From Druceiella hillmani (Eukaryota; Arthropoda; Insecta; Lepidoptera; Hepialidae), in NCBI GenBank assembly GCA_039881145.1, contig JAYKKI010000052.1:12097001-12161000 (forward strand): a DNA stretch of 64,000 nucleotides, read 5' to 3'. Within the stretch, counting starts at the first letter, position 1. Each line of letters begins with the position of its first letter. The translations under genes and the position numbers were made by a program. The notes under the pieces are model-generated. The model was not told the DNA's origin. It was given only the letters and a program-made list of their open reading frames with translations, and ran no database searches. This document shows positions 25,861 through 39,376 of the stretch, piece after piece.

Positions 25861-26132
25861 ATATAATTATGCGAATAGAAAGAGAAAGAGAAGCTGACGT
25901 GCAGAAGGTGATAAAAATAATATTCACTAAATTATTCTCAAAGAAAAGCATGTTTTTCAGCTGTTTGTTACTTAATAACTCGGAACCCACTTGATTTATT
26001 TATTTTTTCAGTCATAAACATAATATCTAGGGTAGTTTTATTCTATAACTTCCAACTTTATCCCTACTTAGGGATTAATCAGGAATGTTTTCTTCTTCTC
26101 CGATAGATTTACATCTAAATATTTAATCGTTA

Positions 26133-26138
26133 TTTATT
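26133..26138 (-). terminator. Possible polyadenylation signal of the P450
   Basis: The AATAAA hexamer I identified downstream on the coding strand, about 330 bp after the stop. In AT-rich DNA the hexamer is common, so this is only a candidate. Confidence 0.25.
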
Positions 26139-26464
26139 GTTATGTCTTCATTTCTTCCTATTCATATTACAATTAAAGAGAGGTTTAATAAAGGTCTACA
26201 ATTTTTTAATCTTTCACGTGTCACGTGGTATATAAAAAAAAATACAATTTTGAGTTGCACATTTAAAAAGGCATCCCAAATATATGCAAATATAGGGCTA
26301 CTGCTTGAAAACGTTAAACAAACTCAAACAAGCAAATAAAGACACAAAATGTCATTTTCTGTATATTTAACATAGACCATATTATTAGTAACCGAATTAA
26401 TGCACAATATGTTTTTCCTCGATACATTAATTAATCTGCTAACAAAATTTATCTACTAAATAAT

Positions 26465-26634
26465 TTATCTACTAACAAAATTCAACTTAATAGAATTTGA
26501 AGGCGCACAAGTTATAGCGAAAGGATTAAGTTTCATTTTCCAGGGGGGAACGGTGTCTGCGCAAGGTTCGAAGCGGTACTGCATTACGAGACTGGCCATA
26601 CTCCACTTCATGCTCAGCATAGCGTATTTGGCAC
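26465..26634 (-). CDS. P450 exon 8 (C-terminus)
   Basis: 170 nt from acceptor ATCACAG to TAA at 26465-26467. It starts GAKYAMLSMKWSMASLVMQY (helix L after the heme Cys) and ends IKLNFVSR. It occurs in degraded form at 20.04-20.19 kb and 56.79-56.95 kb. Confidence 0.92.
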
Positions 26635-29600
26635 CTGTGATATAGTTAATTTTTATTACTGCATAATTTTTATTAGCGCATGTATTTTGAAATTAATTAT
26701 TGTACACTTAAAAAAATTGAACTGATGAAATGATGACTTTGTACAGCTTAGGATGTCTTTCTTAATTCGTTAGTTGATTTATAACAAAAGGATAAAGTAC
26801 ACAGTAAATATAATTGCTCTTTTAAATCTTCCGCTTCAATAATGTCGAGAGGGAGGGAAGGGGAGGAAGAGGTAAGGAGAGAGTAAGGAGAGATGGACTA
26901 ATGAGAAGCAGAAGGCAAAGTGAAAGGGGGGGGGACGGGAGGGACTGAGACGAAGAAAGGGTGAGTGGTAGGGACTGAGAGGAAGAAAGCTTGAAGAAGA
27001 GGAGGTTAAGAGGAAGGCAGGGTAAGTGGTAAGGACTGATAAGAAGAAAGGGTTAGGCAGGGGCGATTGATGAAAGAGGGGAGAGGGTGGAGTGAGGGGA
27101 AAGAAGGTTAGTGTGAGTGAGAAAGTGAGTGAAATTAAAAAAGGAGGATAAGCGAGTGAGTCAGAGGCGGAGAGAGGGAGAAGGAGTGAGAGAGAGAGAG
27201 AGGGGGAGATTCCAGCCAATAGTCGAAGAGTTAATTTTATATCGTTAATCAGCATACTGTTCAATGTATTAACACTTGCAAATAATTACAGTATTCCTGG
27301 TAGTAACGGTTAACCTAAAATAATTTTGTGAACGTAAAAACTTTACATTGTCGGTAAATATTTACCTGATACTAATGAATATTTGTACATTTTTTTAGTT
27401 AACATAAAATTCAGTTAACATCGCCATAAGGTAACAAAGGTGACAAAAAGTAAGAAGAAAAGTAAAAGTTAAGGTAGTAGAAGGAAAAAGATTATTATTG
27501 AATACGATAAATGAACAATTAATAATACATCAAAATGATACTAGAAACAGTTAAAAGACCTTGAAACTAATTGTATAAAATTAGGGCAATACATACACAT
27601 AAGTAGGAAACACTGCGTTAAACGTTTTTATATATCAATTAAATGAACATTAAATTTCGATTATAAATTACTCAATAACAACTTAATTACGACGAAAATT
27701 CATGAATTTATTAAATACTAACTAATTATAATTAACAATGCGAATTTAAATATTTGGTTTGCTGAATAGGTTTTATGAAGTATTTAAAAAAAAATAAAAA
27801 ACTTGAATAAGCTCGTCAATCTCACCTATGCAATATCTTCGACCCTCGCTGAAAGGAATGAAAGTGTATGGAACTATGTCTTTTTCGAATCTGTACGGAT
27901 TCCAAATATCCGGTTCCGGGAAGTATTTTTCATCATGGTGGAGGCCACTCGTGCATACTAGGACCCTCAAACCTTTCTTCACTACGAGCCCATTAGACAA
28001 TTCACAGTCTTCACTGCAGCGGCGATCCGATACAGAGAGGGCTGGATACTTCCTAAGTGTTTCTGTCGGAAAAATTTAATTAGTAAAGTACTGTAAACAA
28101 ATTCTTTCAGTAACTAGTAAAGATTGCGATGAAAATTCGAGGAAAGTTTTAATTTTTCTTAAAATGTCGAACGTGTTATTAATTTTAAAATTTAATAAGG
28201 AAAATTTTTCATGTTAATTAAAGATTAAACTCAATTTCTTTAGTAAACCAGAAGATTGTAATTCAGATAGACCTGCAGCGTTGAGAAATCTAGATGCTAA
28301 TGAAATGTTAAGTGGCAAAATAAACGTGGAATAAATAAAACTTTTCCTTAGAGCATTGGAAGAAAGGACCTTCCAAAATATATAATTCTTAAACCTTAAG
28401 ACAAAGATATTCCAAATTTATATGTTGTCCCCTATGACCCGCTGCAACATAATGTTTATTCCTTTTGACCAGTTACGACCAAAATGGAGTTAGGAAAATT
28501 ATTGAATTTTTAAAATTTTGACTTTTTGGAGAAAATTTATCTTTTTTCTTTTTAAACTTAACTGCACTTATTTCATTGAAAAATGTTTTGTAAATAATGT
28601 AAAAGGAGACATGGTGGGTAGAAATCAAATTCGGGTTTATGATATAATCGAAAAATAAAAAAAAAATTGCGTAGTAAAATAAAATTATAAACAAATAACA
28701 AAAGGGAGAACTAAATTAAGTTAAGGCATAAATCATTGTCAGGTTAATTCATCAATCAATGATCTATTTTGTTTCGTATCCAATCCAATCAATCAATACA
28801 ATCCAATCTGTCGTATTAATATAAGGTTGTAGACTATTTTTCACGAAAACGCCTCTGAATCTTCATATCAGAATGATAAAAGTAACAAGGTGCCTTAGAT
28901 GATGGCAAAGCTTATTAGAATTTTCTGGTTACTTGATGGAAAATAGCAACCCGTTACTAATTAAAGCATTGCTATATGTTTTTGAGCAATATACTGAACA
29001 AATTTTTATTTTCAGGAAGTACGTATAAACTCCTTTTTATGTAATTTTTTAACAAAAATCAATCGAACCTCATCTAACTCAGCAGTATTTTTCCGATAAA
29101 ATCCAAGTCGTGACTAAATTGTTATTAAGTTATTGAGCTAAGAAATAAAATCCGGCAAGGGATTTATTACAGTAAAAGAATTAGGATCAGATAAATTAAT
29201 TTAAAATCGTTAAATATTTGGCATACTATTATAATTACGAGAAAAAGTCTGAATAAAATTATAGAGATTTAATTTTTAATAAATTTAATAATACTAAGTT
29301 TAATAATTATGGGTTAATGTTTACACTTCTCAAGTGAAAAAAATCGTAATATTGATTAATTGGTGGGCAATTAACAAAATTAAATCTCAAGATTATTTAC
29401 CATTAAGGCCCATTTCCAACAATGTCATATCTTCAAGATCCTCGTAGTCTATATCAGGTTTTTCGGCTCCAACTTTTTTTACTTGTTGGTACAAACTTTC
29501 CTGGAACATATAACAGTGTTACTCAATTCTGTAATAAATTTGCAGTAAGGAATTCTATGTAATGCTAAAAGAAGTGGATGTAAAATTAAATAATTTCATT

Positions 29601-32600
29601 GGAAATTAGGTAAATCTAATAACTATAACAAAGTAAATCTATTTCATTGAAAATTAGAAAATTAGGGAAATCTAATAACTATGACAAAGTAAATCTATTT
29701 CATTGAAAATTAGAAAATTAGGTAAATCTAATAACTATGACAAAGTAAATCTATTTCATTGAAAATTAGAAAATTAGGGAAATCTAATAACTATGACAAA
29801 GTAAATCTATTTCATTGAAAATTAGAAAATTAGGTAAATCTAATAACTATGACAAAGTAAATCTATTTCATTGAAAATTAGAAAATTAGGTAAATCTAAT
29901 AACTATGACAAAGTAAATCTATTTCATTGAAAATTAGAAAATTAGGGAAATCTAATAATTTTGACAAGTAACACGTATTAATATTTTAGAGTATGTTGCA
30001 ATAATGACGAAGCAAAAAATGCTCATATTTTATTTTTCACATGTTAATGATTCTTTACAAAAGATATATTTGATTATATGAAATATATTTGACTAGCGTG
30101 ACCCGTGCGAAGTCTTCGCATTATAAATTATTCAACTCAATTTAATAAATCAAAATTGATTGCAGGTATTCAATTCATTTCTAATTTTGCACACTGCTTA
30201 TTACGTTTTTATTCCATTATGAAGCTCAGATGACAGATAAAACAAATATTTTACTAAAATTGACATATAGAGGCGCAAGTATCAAAAGCATTGAGCTAAA
30301 GCGCCACTTTATTTATACGTGAGTGGATTTGAAATTAAACAAAAATTTTACCGACCGTCAATCGTATTGACGTTGAGCCGTTAGATGGCAGCATTGCTGT
30401 TTTGTGTATATAATTTTAATAATTAATTAATTTGCAAAAACAATAGCAATAACACATTTTTTAGTTGTGGATGCCGGTAGAGCAAGCAATTATCTATAAA
30501 ATGATATATAATTTATGTGGATTAGTTGTGAGGTTTTTTCTAAAAAGGGAGAGTAACATCTTAACCTTAGCGTATTAATATATATGATGATGATGATACG
30601 TTTTTATTCCATTATGAAGCTCAGATGACAGATCAAACAAATATTTTGCTAAAATTGACATGTAGAGGCGCAAGTATCAAAAGCATTGAGCTAAAGCGCC
30701 ACTTTATTTATACGTGAGTGGATTTGAAATTAATCAAAAATTTTACCGACCGTCAATCATATTGACGTTGAGCCGTTAGATGGCAGCATTGCTGTTTTGT
30801 GTATATAATTTTAATAATTAATTAATTTGCAAAAACAATAGCATTAATACATTTTTTAGTTGTGGATGCCGGTAGAGCAAGCAATTATCTATAAAATGAT
30901 ATATAATTTATGTGGATTAGTTGTGAGGTTTTTTCTAAAAAGGGAGAGTAACATCTTAACCTTAGCGTATTAATATATATGATGATGATGATTATATGAA
31001 ATAATGATTGTTTACAAAAGATATATTTGATGTATTGTTACCTACATACTTGACAGGTGAACTTGTACGTTACGGGACAAAAGATCATTACTTATTCAGT
31101 TTTGTAGTTTATTTCGCTTTTCACCTAAGCTTTTGAACTAGATGCTATGCAAGGCGATATGGCTTTCCGTGTCAAGCTACTTTCTCCCAGTCTGGATTTC
31201 AGTAAACTTTCTTCAATTGTTATTGTCGGTTTTAAATACAGGGAATTTGCCTTATTTAGTATTTAAATAATTACTGTAAAAGTGAAACGCGAATTTTATG
31301 GTGAAGTTATCTGCAGAGTAATACGATTTCGAAGATATGCAGTCAACATTTCTTGTCGTGTGTATTTTTGAAATCGGATCGCAATACATTTTTGTCATAA
31401 TTATTTATTAGTGCAACGTTTTAAACCTCGCTACGGTGATCAGCGATTGTGTTATTTTGATCAGCTTTACTTTTTATAACTTTTAATAATGCACGTTAAG
31501 CTTAGGGTGAGTATCTCGAAAGAAAAAAAACGAAATCTTTTTAAGATCACTCACTTATTTGTCTGCCTGTCAGTGTGGGTATCATATGAAAGGGCTAATT
31601 ATACGGGAATCCAAAATTTCTTTACAATAATTTTAGTTAGTTTATATTTAGAGATGTAATCTAATTTCCAAACTTACTTAACTTAAGGTATGGAAAAAAA
31701 TCAAGGTTTTTGGATACCTATGCAAAAATTGCAGCACATCTTTAGCATTTAGACATACTTGTCTGCTCAATTGCCTCGTATTTATAATGAAACAAAATTA
31801 AATTAGTGAAAATTATCAATATTTTACTCATTGCACAGTGCTAAGTTAAATAAAGAAAATTCTTCTTGGTTTCGAATCAATGTAACCTTTGGAATTGCCA
31901 TATATTGGATTGCTACTTATTCAACGAACCAAAAAATAAAACCATATCCCATAAAAATCTGTAATTGCTAAAAAATATTCAAACATCCCGGTGATTAGAA
32001 CTGCTGTCGCGATTCGACGTTTGTATTTTGTTAAATAAAATATTGAATTTTTTCAATAAAGTAAATTTTTATAATTTACATTAAGCACACTAATAAGTTT
32101 AGTCGTTAGATAATTTCTATCTGCGTTATTTCTGTCCAATTAAGTTCTCTTCTTAATTTAAAAATTAAAAAAAGACACATTACAAATGACTTTGAAGCGA
32201 AATAGCAAAGGAGCTAAAAGAATTAAGCGTAAGGAGCTAAAAACTTAGAAGTAGTAAATAGAAATTAAACTTAATTTTAGAAGACATTTCTCATGATATC
32301 CTAAATAATGGGTAACATTTTTTCTTCCGCTATTCTTAATAACGGAACTTCTCTTTTACCTTAAATTATAGATTATTTTTGTGACATATTAATTGAGATC
32401 TTTAAATGAAGTATTTACTTGTGAAATTGCATGCACATAGGGCTAAAACTATAGTAACTTCCTGAGTATGGTAGACGGCCTGACACACACATGAAAATAT
32501 TGAAATTATAAGGGTTCTGTGTATGATAAAGGAATTTTTAGAATTTACAAATTTACTTCAGTTAAATGTTCTTCAACTGTTAGATTTAATATGTAGTAAT

Positions 32601-35600
32601 GACCACAGACAATTTATTAAAACTCATTCGACAGTATTTAGGATTCTTTATCCGAAGTTTCTGAACGGAATATTATTTTTGTGGAAATATCGTATGTGCG
32701 GCCATTCATTCATTTGTCTGTGAGAGATTTCTAATTTCTAAACTAAATAAAATATATTTTTTTTGAGGAAATAAATTGTCGATGAAAGCATCAAGTCGCC
32801 TAAGATGAAAGCAAAAAGTAGAAAGCTGTACTTTATCATAAATATTTAATATTATTAATGTTTTGTATTTAAGCAGCAAGTACAGAGAGCTAAATTTTCA
32901 ATAATAAAAAAGTTATGAGTTATAATATCGACAGAAGCTAGAAAAACTTATTTTAGAATTTTTGCCTCTTTGTATGTTAATTTGAGCGAATATCATGCAA
33001 AATCTATTGAACAGATTTTCATGAAATTTGGTATGTTAAGAGTATATATCTAGGAGCAATATATAACAGAAAAAAATTAAATTTTTCCTTTAATTATACG
33101 CGAACGAAGTCGTAGTCATAGCTAGTATTATTGTAAATCTGCTCCACGTGAATGAGGCAACAAGAAAATTTGGGTAAATAACCCGTTGTTGCCAATGTAA
33201 TTTTAGTGTCTCTCGCCACGAGATGGAGGCAAAACGTTTGAGAAGTTACAAAAATTAACGCATAGATTATTTGAAGACTTTATTATTTTCGTTGTGTACG
33301 TTATTTTCAGTGTTATTTAGTTCTAGTCAATTCGTTTACAATGTTATTTAAGAAAACAAGCTAACAGTTGAAAACAAATTTTATGTTTTCAGTCAGTATT
33401 TTCCTGGTTATATTTAATCAGTGTATTTCTATGGATCGACTTTTCATTAGTTAAATAATCCTTTCATTCAGATTTTAATTAAATTTCACACTTGAATTTA
33501 AAATATTGAGATTTTTTATCCCCTTTTCTATTATTCTTACATATATGCTTATCGTTCATGGCTTTTAAATATAGCATAATAATGAATCTAAACTATTCTA
33601 AAGGACCAAGGTTTAAACAAAAATTATATCTGTTAGATTATTAATTATATCGTATTTTTTATTTTATACTGTTGATAAATTTTATACATTTGACAAACTT
33701 TAGGACATCTATTTTGTGTTCCACCATTAAAACAATTAAAAGCGTCTCCTGTGTAATGACATGATATGACATACCTGAAATTCCTGATTAAATGCCATTT
33801 CGTAGCTCATTAAACTCAAAGCCGATGAAGTAGTTTCGAATCCGGCTAAGAAAAAAAATCCTGCCTGCGCCACAATATCATCCTCAGTGAAATCTAAAAA
33901 GAATTATAAAAATTGTCATTTAGGTTTTCTTTAATTTTCTTAATTCAATTTTCTTCTTAATTGTACCTTATAATATGACAAACAAGAAAATATTGTTTGT
34001 TCGCCTTTAAGTTTGTCTCAAAATTTTTTTACTGAAAACCATTCACCCAATATTATATAAAATCTAAGAGAGTATGTGGTACAAAATTTCTCTTCAGAAT
34101 TTGTGGATAATGACATGTCACGAGAATCGAAATACGTCGGTTGCATTGTAGAAGCAAATTTATTACATTTTCGCTTCGAAATATATTTATACATTACTTT
34201 CACAAAAAATGGAACCTTACGATTTAATTAGTTTAAGTAAAAGTGTGAGAAAATGAGATCTTATCCAATAAAATGAAATAAATATTATTAACTAAGAGTA
34301 AGAAACTTTTGGCTTGTAAATTAGACTTTCTTAATTGTTGTTTTTGTATTACTTTAAAATAACTCAATTCAACAAAAAAAGGGGGACTTCAACTGGCATT
34401 ATCTTTTATTTAACCAAAATTATGAAAGAGGAAATAAAATTAGCATCACGTTTGGCCTTATCTTGCCGAAACAACTAGTGCAGTTCATCGTTGTACCCTC
34501 TTGATGAGGTTTTTAACAATATATTGTGGAATAACGATTTGGTCGCAATAACTGTTTTTAGCTCTCGGATGTTCTGTGCAATTGAATGTATAGCTTTATT
34601 ATGCCGTTTCAGAATGTCCCATAGATTTTCAATAGGATTGAGATCGGAACTTTGTGCTGGCCAATCTAATAGATGAATCCCGACTTCAGTGAGATAAACA
34701 GCTACATCGCCCGTTTATTGAGCTTGAGCGTTATTGCACATGAAAACGGTAGCAGCTCCAGTATGGGCTAGTGCTAGTGACGTATGAGGAATACGGATTT
34801 CTCTGATAAATAGTTGTGCATTCAGAGAGCCGTATTTAATGCAAAATAACTCCGTAAATTCTTCAGAATTTATGTCTACATACAACGTAACAGAGCCTGC
34901 GTCGTAAGGCGTAACCTCTTTGAAACATACGTCTTTATAACTCTCTCCAGATCTTTAGAGATCCTGTACATTATAAGCACATTACAACGTCGTGTTCCCC
35001 AAATAAAGATATTTTAGCTATATCAGAAAATAAAAGCCTACTCTACACCCCATTAGTTTATGTCACACAATTTTAGAAATACTTCGACCTACCAAAACGG
35101 TGCCCACGAAGGGTTAATTTAGAACCCCTAGCGGTTCATCAGCTGTATATGTCAACTCCTACAAGTTTTGTTCTGACAATCTATAGGCTAACACTTCCAT
35201 CTCTCACTTCTTCGACATTATTCTTTATATTTGAGTAGGTAGATTTACAATTCTATAAAGTTTGGATCACAATATATCAGTCGTCTCTGGATTCAGTGCA
35301 CCGTTTTCTTCCCGATCCTGGTGATTTATTGAATGAACTACATACAATGAATGAACAACTTGAAATCTTTTTCAGTTCCCCTGATGAGTAGAATGATTTA
35401 TATCGAATAGTTACGTAAAGTTACATTTAGTACAGTCGTCTTGGCATGGCATGTAGTAACATTTGTTATGAAAAACAAAGTTAAACAATTTAACAATAAA
35501 TAATTAAATTTACTTAAAAACGTATTTTTAAATAAACAACACAACATATAATCACATAACGCTAATAAATCTTTCAATTCCGTCGAATATATTTAAAAAA

Positions 35601-35722
35601 AAATTAAATGTTCATATTTAGAAAGTTAACAAACACTAGTTTTATATTATTAGCCAATACTCTTTTATATACGAGTATATTCAAATGCATTTTTAAGGTT
35701 AAAAAAAGTTTTAGGTGCTCGT

Positions 35723-35796
<74 letters not shown>

Positions 35797-38700
35797 CTCA
35801 TTTATTCTAGCTTGGGCTATTACAAGTTCGTACCGGACTAAAGTATCGAATAATGAACGAAACCCTTAAAAATTAACCGTGAATGGTTATTATATGAAAA
35901 AACCATTACAACAAAACGTACTTATGGTAGTATATCAATATTCGCTTACCAGTACTATTCTTCAACTGGAGGAGAGCGTCTAAAAAGTCACGCGAATGCG
36001 CCTTCGAATCAAGTTGATCTGCTTCGCGAGATTCGAGGATCTTAAGAAACAAAGCGCGCATATAGTCGTTGTATTCTTGGGTAAACACTTTGAATCTGTG
36101 AAACATCAACATGTTTTCTTAGTTTTAAAAATACGGTAATAAACGCACAATACATACTAATAAAGATAATATGTGGTATCCCAGTGCAGTCAAATGCTTT
36201 AACGAAATTATTAATATTTTATTAATATTTGTGCACACCGTTAACTAAAATATTTATTAATCGTATTGTTCTTGCGTTATGTAAAAGAAAATACAAATTA
36301 AGTAAATTTTTATAAGTTCACCATTGAGGGAAGGCAACGTTCAGGAAATGCTAAGATTTCATCAAGTACTTTGTGGTAAACGGAACTGACGTTTCGGCGG
36401 CATTGTATGATTATATTATCGTATATTTTTTGACAGGGGAATATACGAAACTGGTATTATTAAAGTTTTTACGTTAGATTGATATTAGGTGTTTATTGTT
36501 CTTATGATTATTGATCTTATTTTCTATTAGCTTATATCATAACAATTTAATAAAGTATATCATTGAATAAAGTGGTATTATTTTAGCTTGGATCATACAA
36601 ACTAATATACATATAGAAGACCTAATTTTATATGTTTCAATAGATATTAATATATTTTTCTCCTTTATCAGTTTTTCCATACAATTCTGAATATAATCCT
36701 CAAGGAGGGAAATTATTATGATCGTATATAGAAAGGATAATCCAAATGCTTTCATATATTATTAGGTGAAAGAAAATTTTCAAAAAGCATGTCTCCTTTT
36801 TTATAGATAATTGTATTAATACTTGGAATTTCGAAATTTACATCAATAATATAAATCTCAGTGTATTGGGTTGCTTACAATAATTATCACATTTATCTAA
36901 TCAAATGAGAGCCATTATCTCATATAACTGCCGAAGCGGCGTTACTAAACTAGTATTAAGAGGTTAAAATAAATGTTTACTTAGCCATTATTATACTACG
37001 CAGTAAATTAAAGATAATATTAAAGGACCGGAAATTGAACAAAATGATAATACTACAAAATTAATTATTTGTTTACATCATGTGTTGGAATTCAATATTA
37101 AATACTTATTATTTTTTTGTGTTTTGTGCGGGTCGTATTAAATTTTAGGCTACCATTTGTTTCGATCGAATATTTCCTTAGGAATTATTATCTCTGTGTT
37201 AAACAGTTTACTACGAGGTCGCGTTAAATTACTGAAGCGATTTGAATGAAACTTGCAGCGAGATGATGCCCGGGGTTCAAATTTAGATCTACACTATTCT
37301 TCGTTCCATTGGAATATTCCAAATTTTCATCTGCATTTTTAGTAATTTACTAGACCGTCGTGTTAAATTACTGAACCGATTTGGATGAGATTTGCATTGG
37401 AATGACGCTCGGGGTTCAAAATAAAGTCCAGGCTATCCGTTGTTCTGATCGAATATTCCCTAAGGATATTTTATCTGTGTGTTTAATAATTTACTAAAAC
37501 ATCGCTTTAAATGACTGAATCGATTTGGTTGGAATTTTCACTAATTGATGCTCTCGGTTCAAATTAAAACCTATGTTACACCCGGTTTTGGTCGAATATT
37601 CCCTAAGGATTTTTATCTTTGTGTTTAACAATTTAAGATCATTTTGTTAAATCACTGAATTTATTGGGATGGGATTTTCACAAGAATAATGCCCGGGGTT
37701 TAATTAGAATTTAGGCTACACTTTGTTGCGATCAAATATTCTCCAAGGATTTTTTATATCTTTGTTTCACAATTTACTAGAAGCTAAGTTAATGCACCGA
37801 TTAGACTATAACTTTCACTGGGATAACATAGAAGGTTCAAAGTAATGTCTAGGTTACTTTTCGATCTAATATTTTCCAAATATTTTCTTTCTGTTTAAAA
37901 CTGCAATTACGTGAATGAGACTTTTATCTGGACGATGCTCGGGGCTTATATTCAAATCTAGGTTACCCTTTGTTGCAATCGATTGTTTCCCAAGGAATTT
38001 ATCTGTCTATTTAACAATTTACTAAAGCATCTTGCTAAATTTTTCAATCAATATGGACGGGATTTTCACCCAGATAATGTTTGGGTTCAAATTAAATTCT
38101 GGGCTCACTTTTACTCCGATTCAATTAAATGTTAAATATTTTTTATCTTTGTGTTTATCAGTTATTTTGTCTATTAGGATAACATGTGATTCATTAAGAT
38201 TAAGTGTCAACCGAAACTGATTTAAATAGAAATCGATTATTTCCTAAGGAATGTATCTGTCAGTTTAACAATTTACTAAAGCATTTTGCTAAATTTTTGA
38301 AGCTATATGAATGGAACTTTCATCCGGATAATGTTCGGAGTTCTAATTAAAATCTGGGCTCACTTTTTTCATATCCAATTAAACCTTAAATATTTTTTAT
38401 CTTTATGTTTATCAATTATTTTGTTTCTTAGGGCAACATGCGATTGATTACAATAGAATATCGATCGAAACTGATTTAAACAGAAATTCCAATTATACAA
38501 TGCTTTGAGGTCAGATCAAAATTGAGATTATCCTTTGTATGGACCAAATTTTCAATTGGCGATTTGAGGTTCACCTAATAATATCCATACAGTAAAAACT
38601 AAGTACTGGATTTAAGTCATCTTGAATAAAAATTTGTGAGAACATAACATCCATTATAAATTAATTTTATTACCTCCCAGGTTTTCTTGAGGTTTTCTTA

Positions 38701-39331
38701 CTCTGATTTGATGCATTACTTAAAAATCTACTTAAGTGAAGGCTTCGGTACAAGTTAGTAAATTAAAAAAAATAGTTACTTGAATAATTTGACCAAATTT
38801 GGAAAAAGCGCTATTGATATAGTTTCTAGACCTCTTGACAAATTCCACTTCGTGATGCTCACGCCCAACTTGAGAAAAGGCGAGTTGTTATCGTGCATGG
38901 AATTAGCTCTAGTTCCGTATATATTCCCAGCTATCACTTCCAATATATATTTCGTGAACAGTTCCTGAAAATTAATTTTTATGCATCAATCTACATATTC
39001 CTTAATTAAAGAAAATACAGTAGACAAAATTTTAAACTATGGGGTTAAATTTGTAATACAATCTCTTAATAATTGATCTATTAATAAAATGATTGGTAAA
39101 ATTTTCTAACAAATAAATAAACAACTTAGAACTATGTACCTTCACATCAATTGTACTATCACATTGTTTAGAAATATTTTCGATCAGCTCCTTTGTCACC
39201 GCCGGCATTCGATTAATTAAGATACTTCGAATCTTCGCTCTAGTGAAGGCTGGTGACAGTTGTTGACGAAGTCGTATCCAGTTTTCACCCTGTGAAGTAT
39301 CAAGTTATCCATGACTGAGTTAAAATTATGA

Positions 39332-39376
<45 letters not shown>

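Larger units (their letters stand above)
25035..26460. other. Intergenic gap between pseudogene B and the live P450
   Basis: Contains the dispersed repeat at 25.61-25.86 kb and the likely 3' end of the P450 transcript; no gene. Confidence 0.5.

Noticed and set aside
26836..27264. 142-residue Ser/Pro/Leu-rich ORF on the minus strand
   Set aside because: Produced by the polypurine tract; low-complexity and inside a P450 intron.
27828..28079. 83-residue plus-strand ORF
   Set aside because: Antisense shadow of P450 exon 7.
29594..29970. CRISPR-like regular repeats
   Set aside because: Units are directly contiguous without unique spacers, in an insect intron; an ordinary tandem repeat.
35604..35801. 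ORFs rich in YIYIYI
   Set aside because: Translation of a (TA)n microsatellite; the same applies at 18.9, 39.3, 44.3, 51.3 and 52.4 kb.
38780..38968. 62-residue plus-strand ORF
   Set aside because: Antisense shadow of P450 exon 3.
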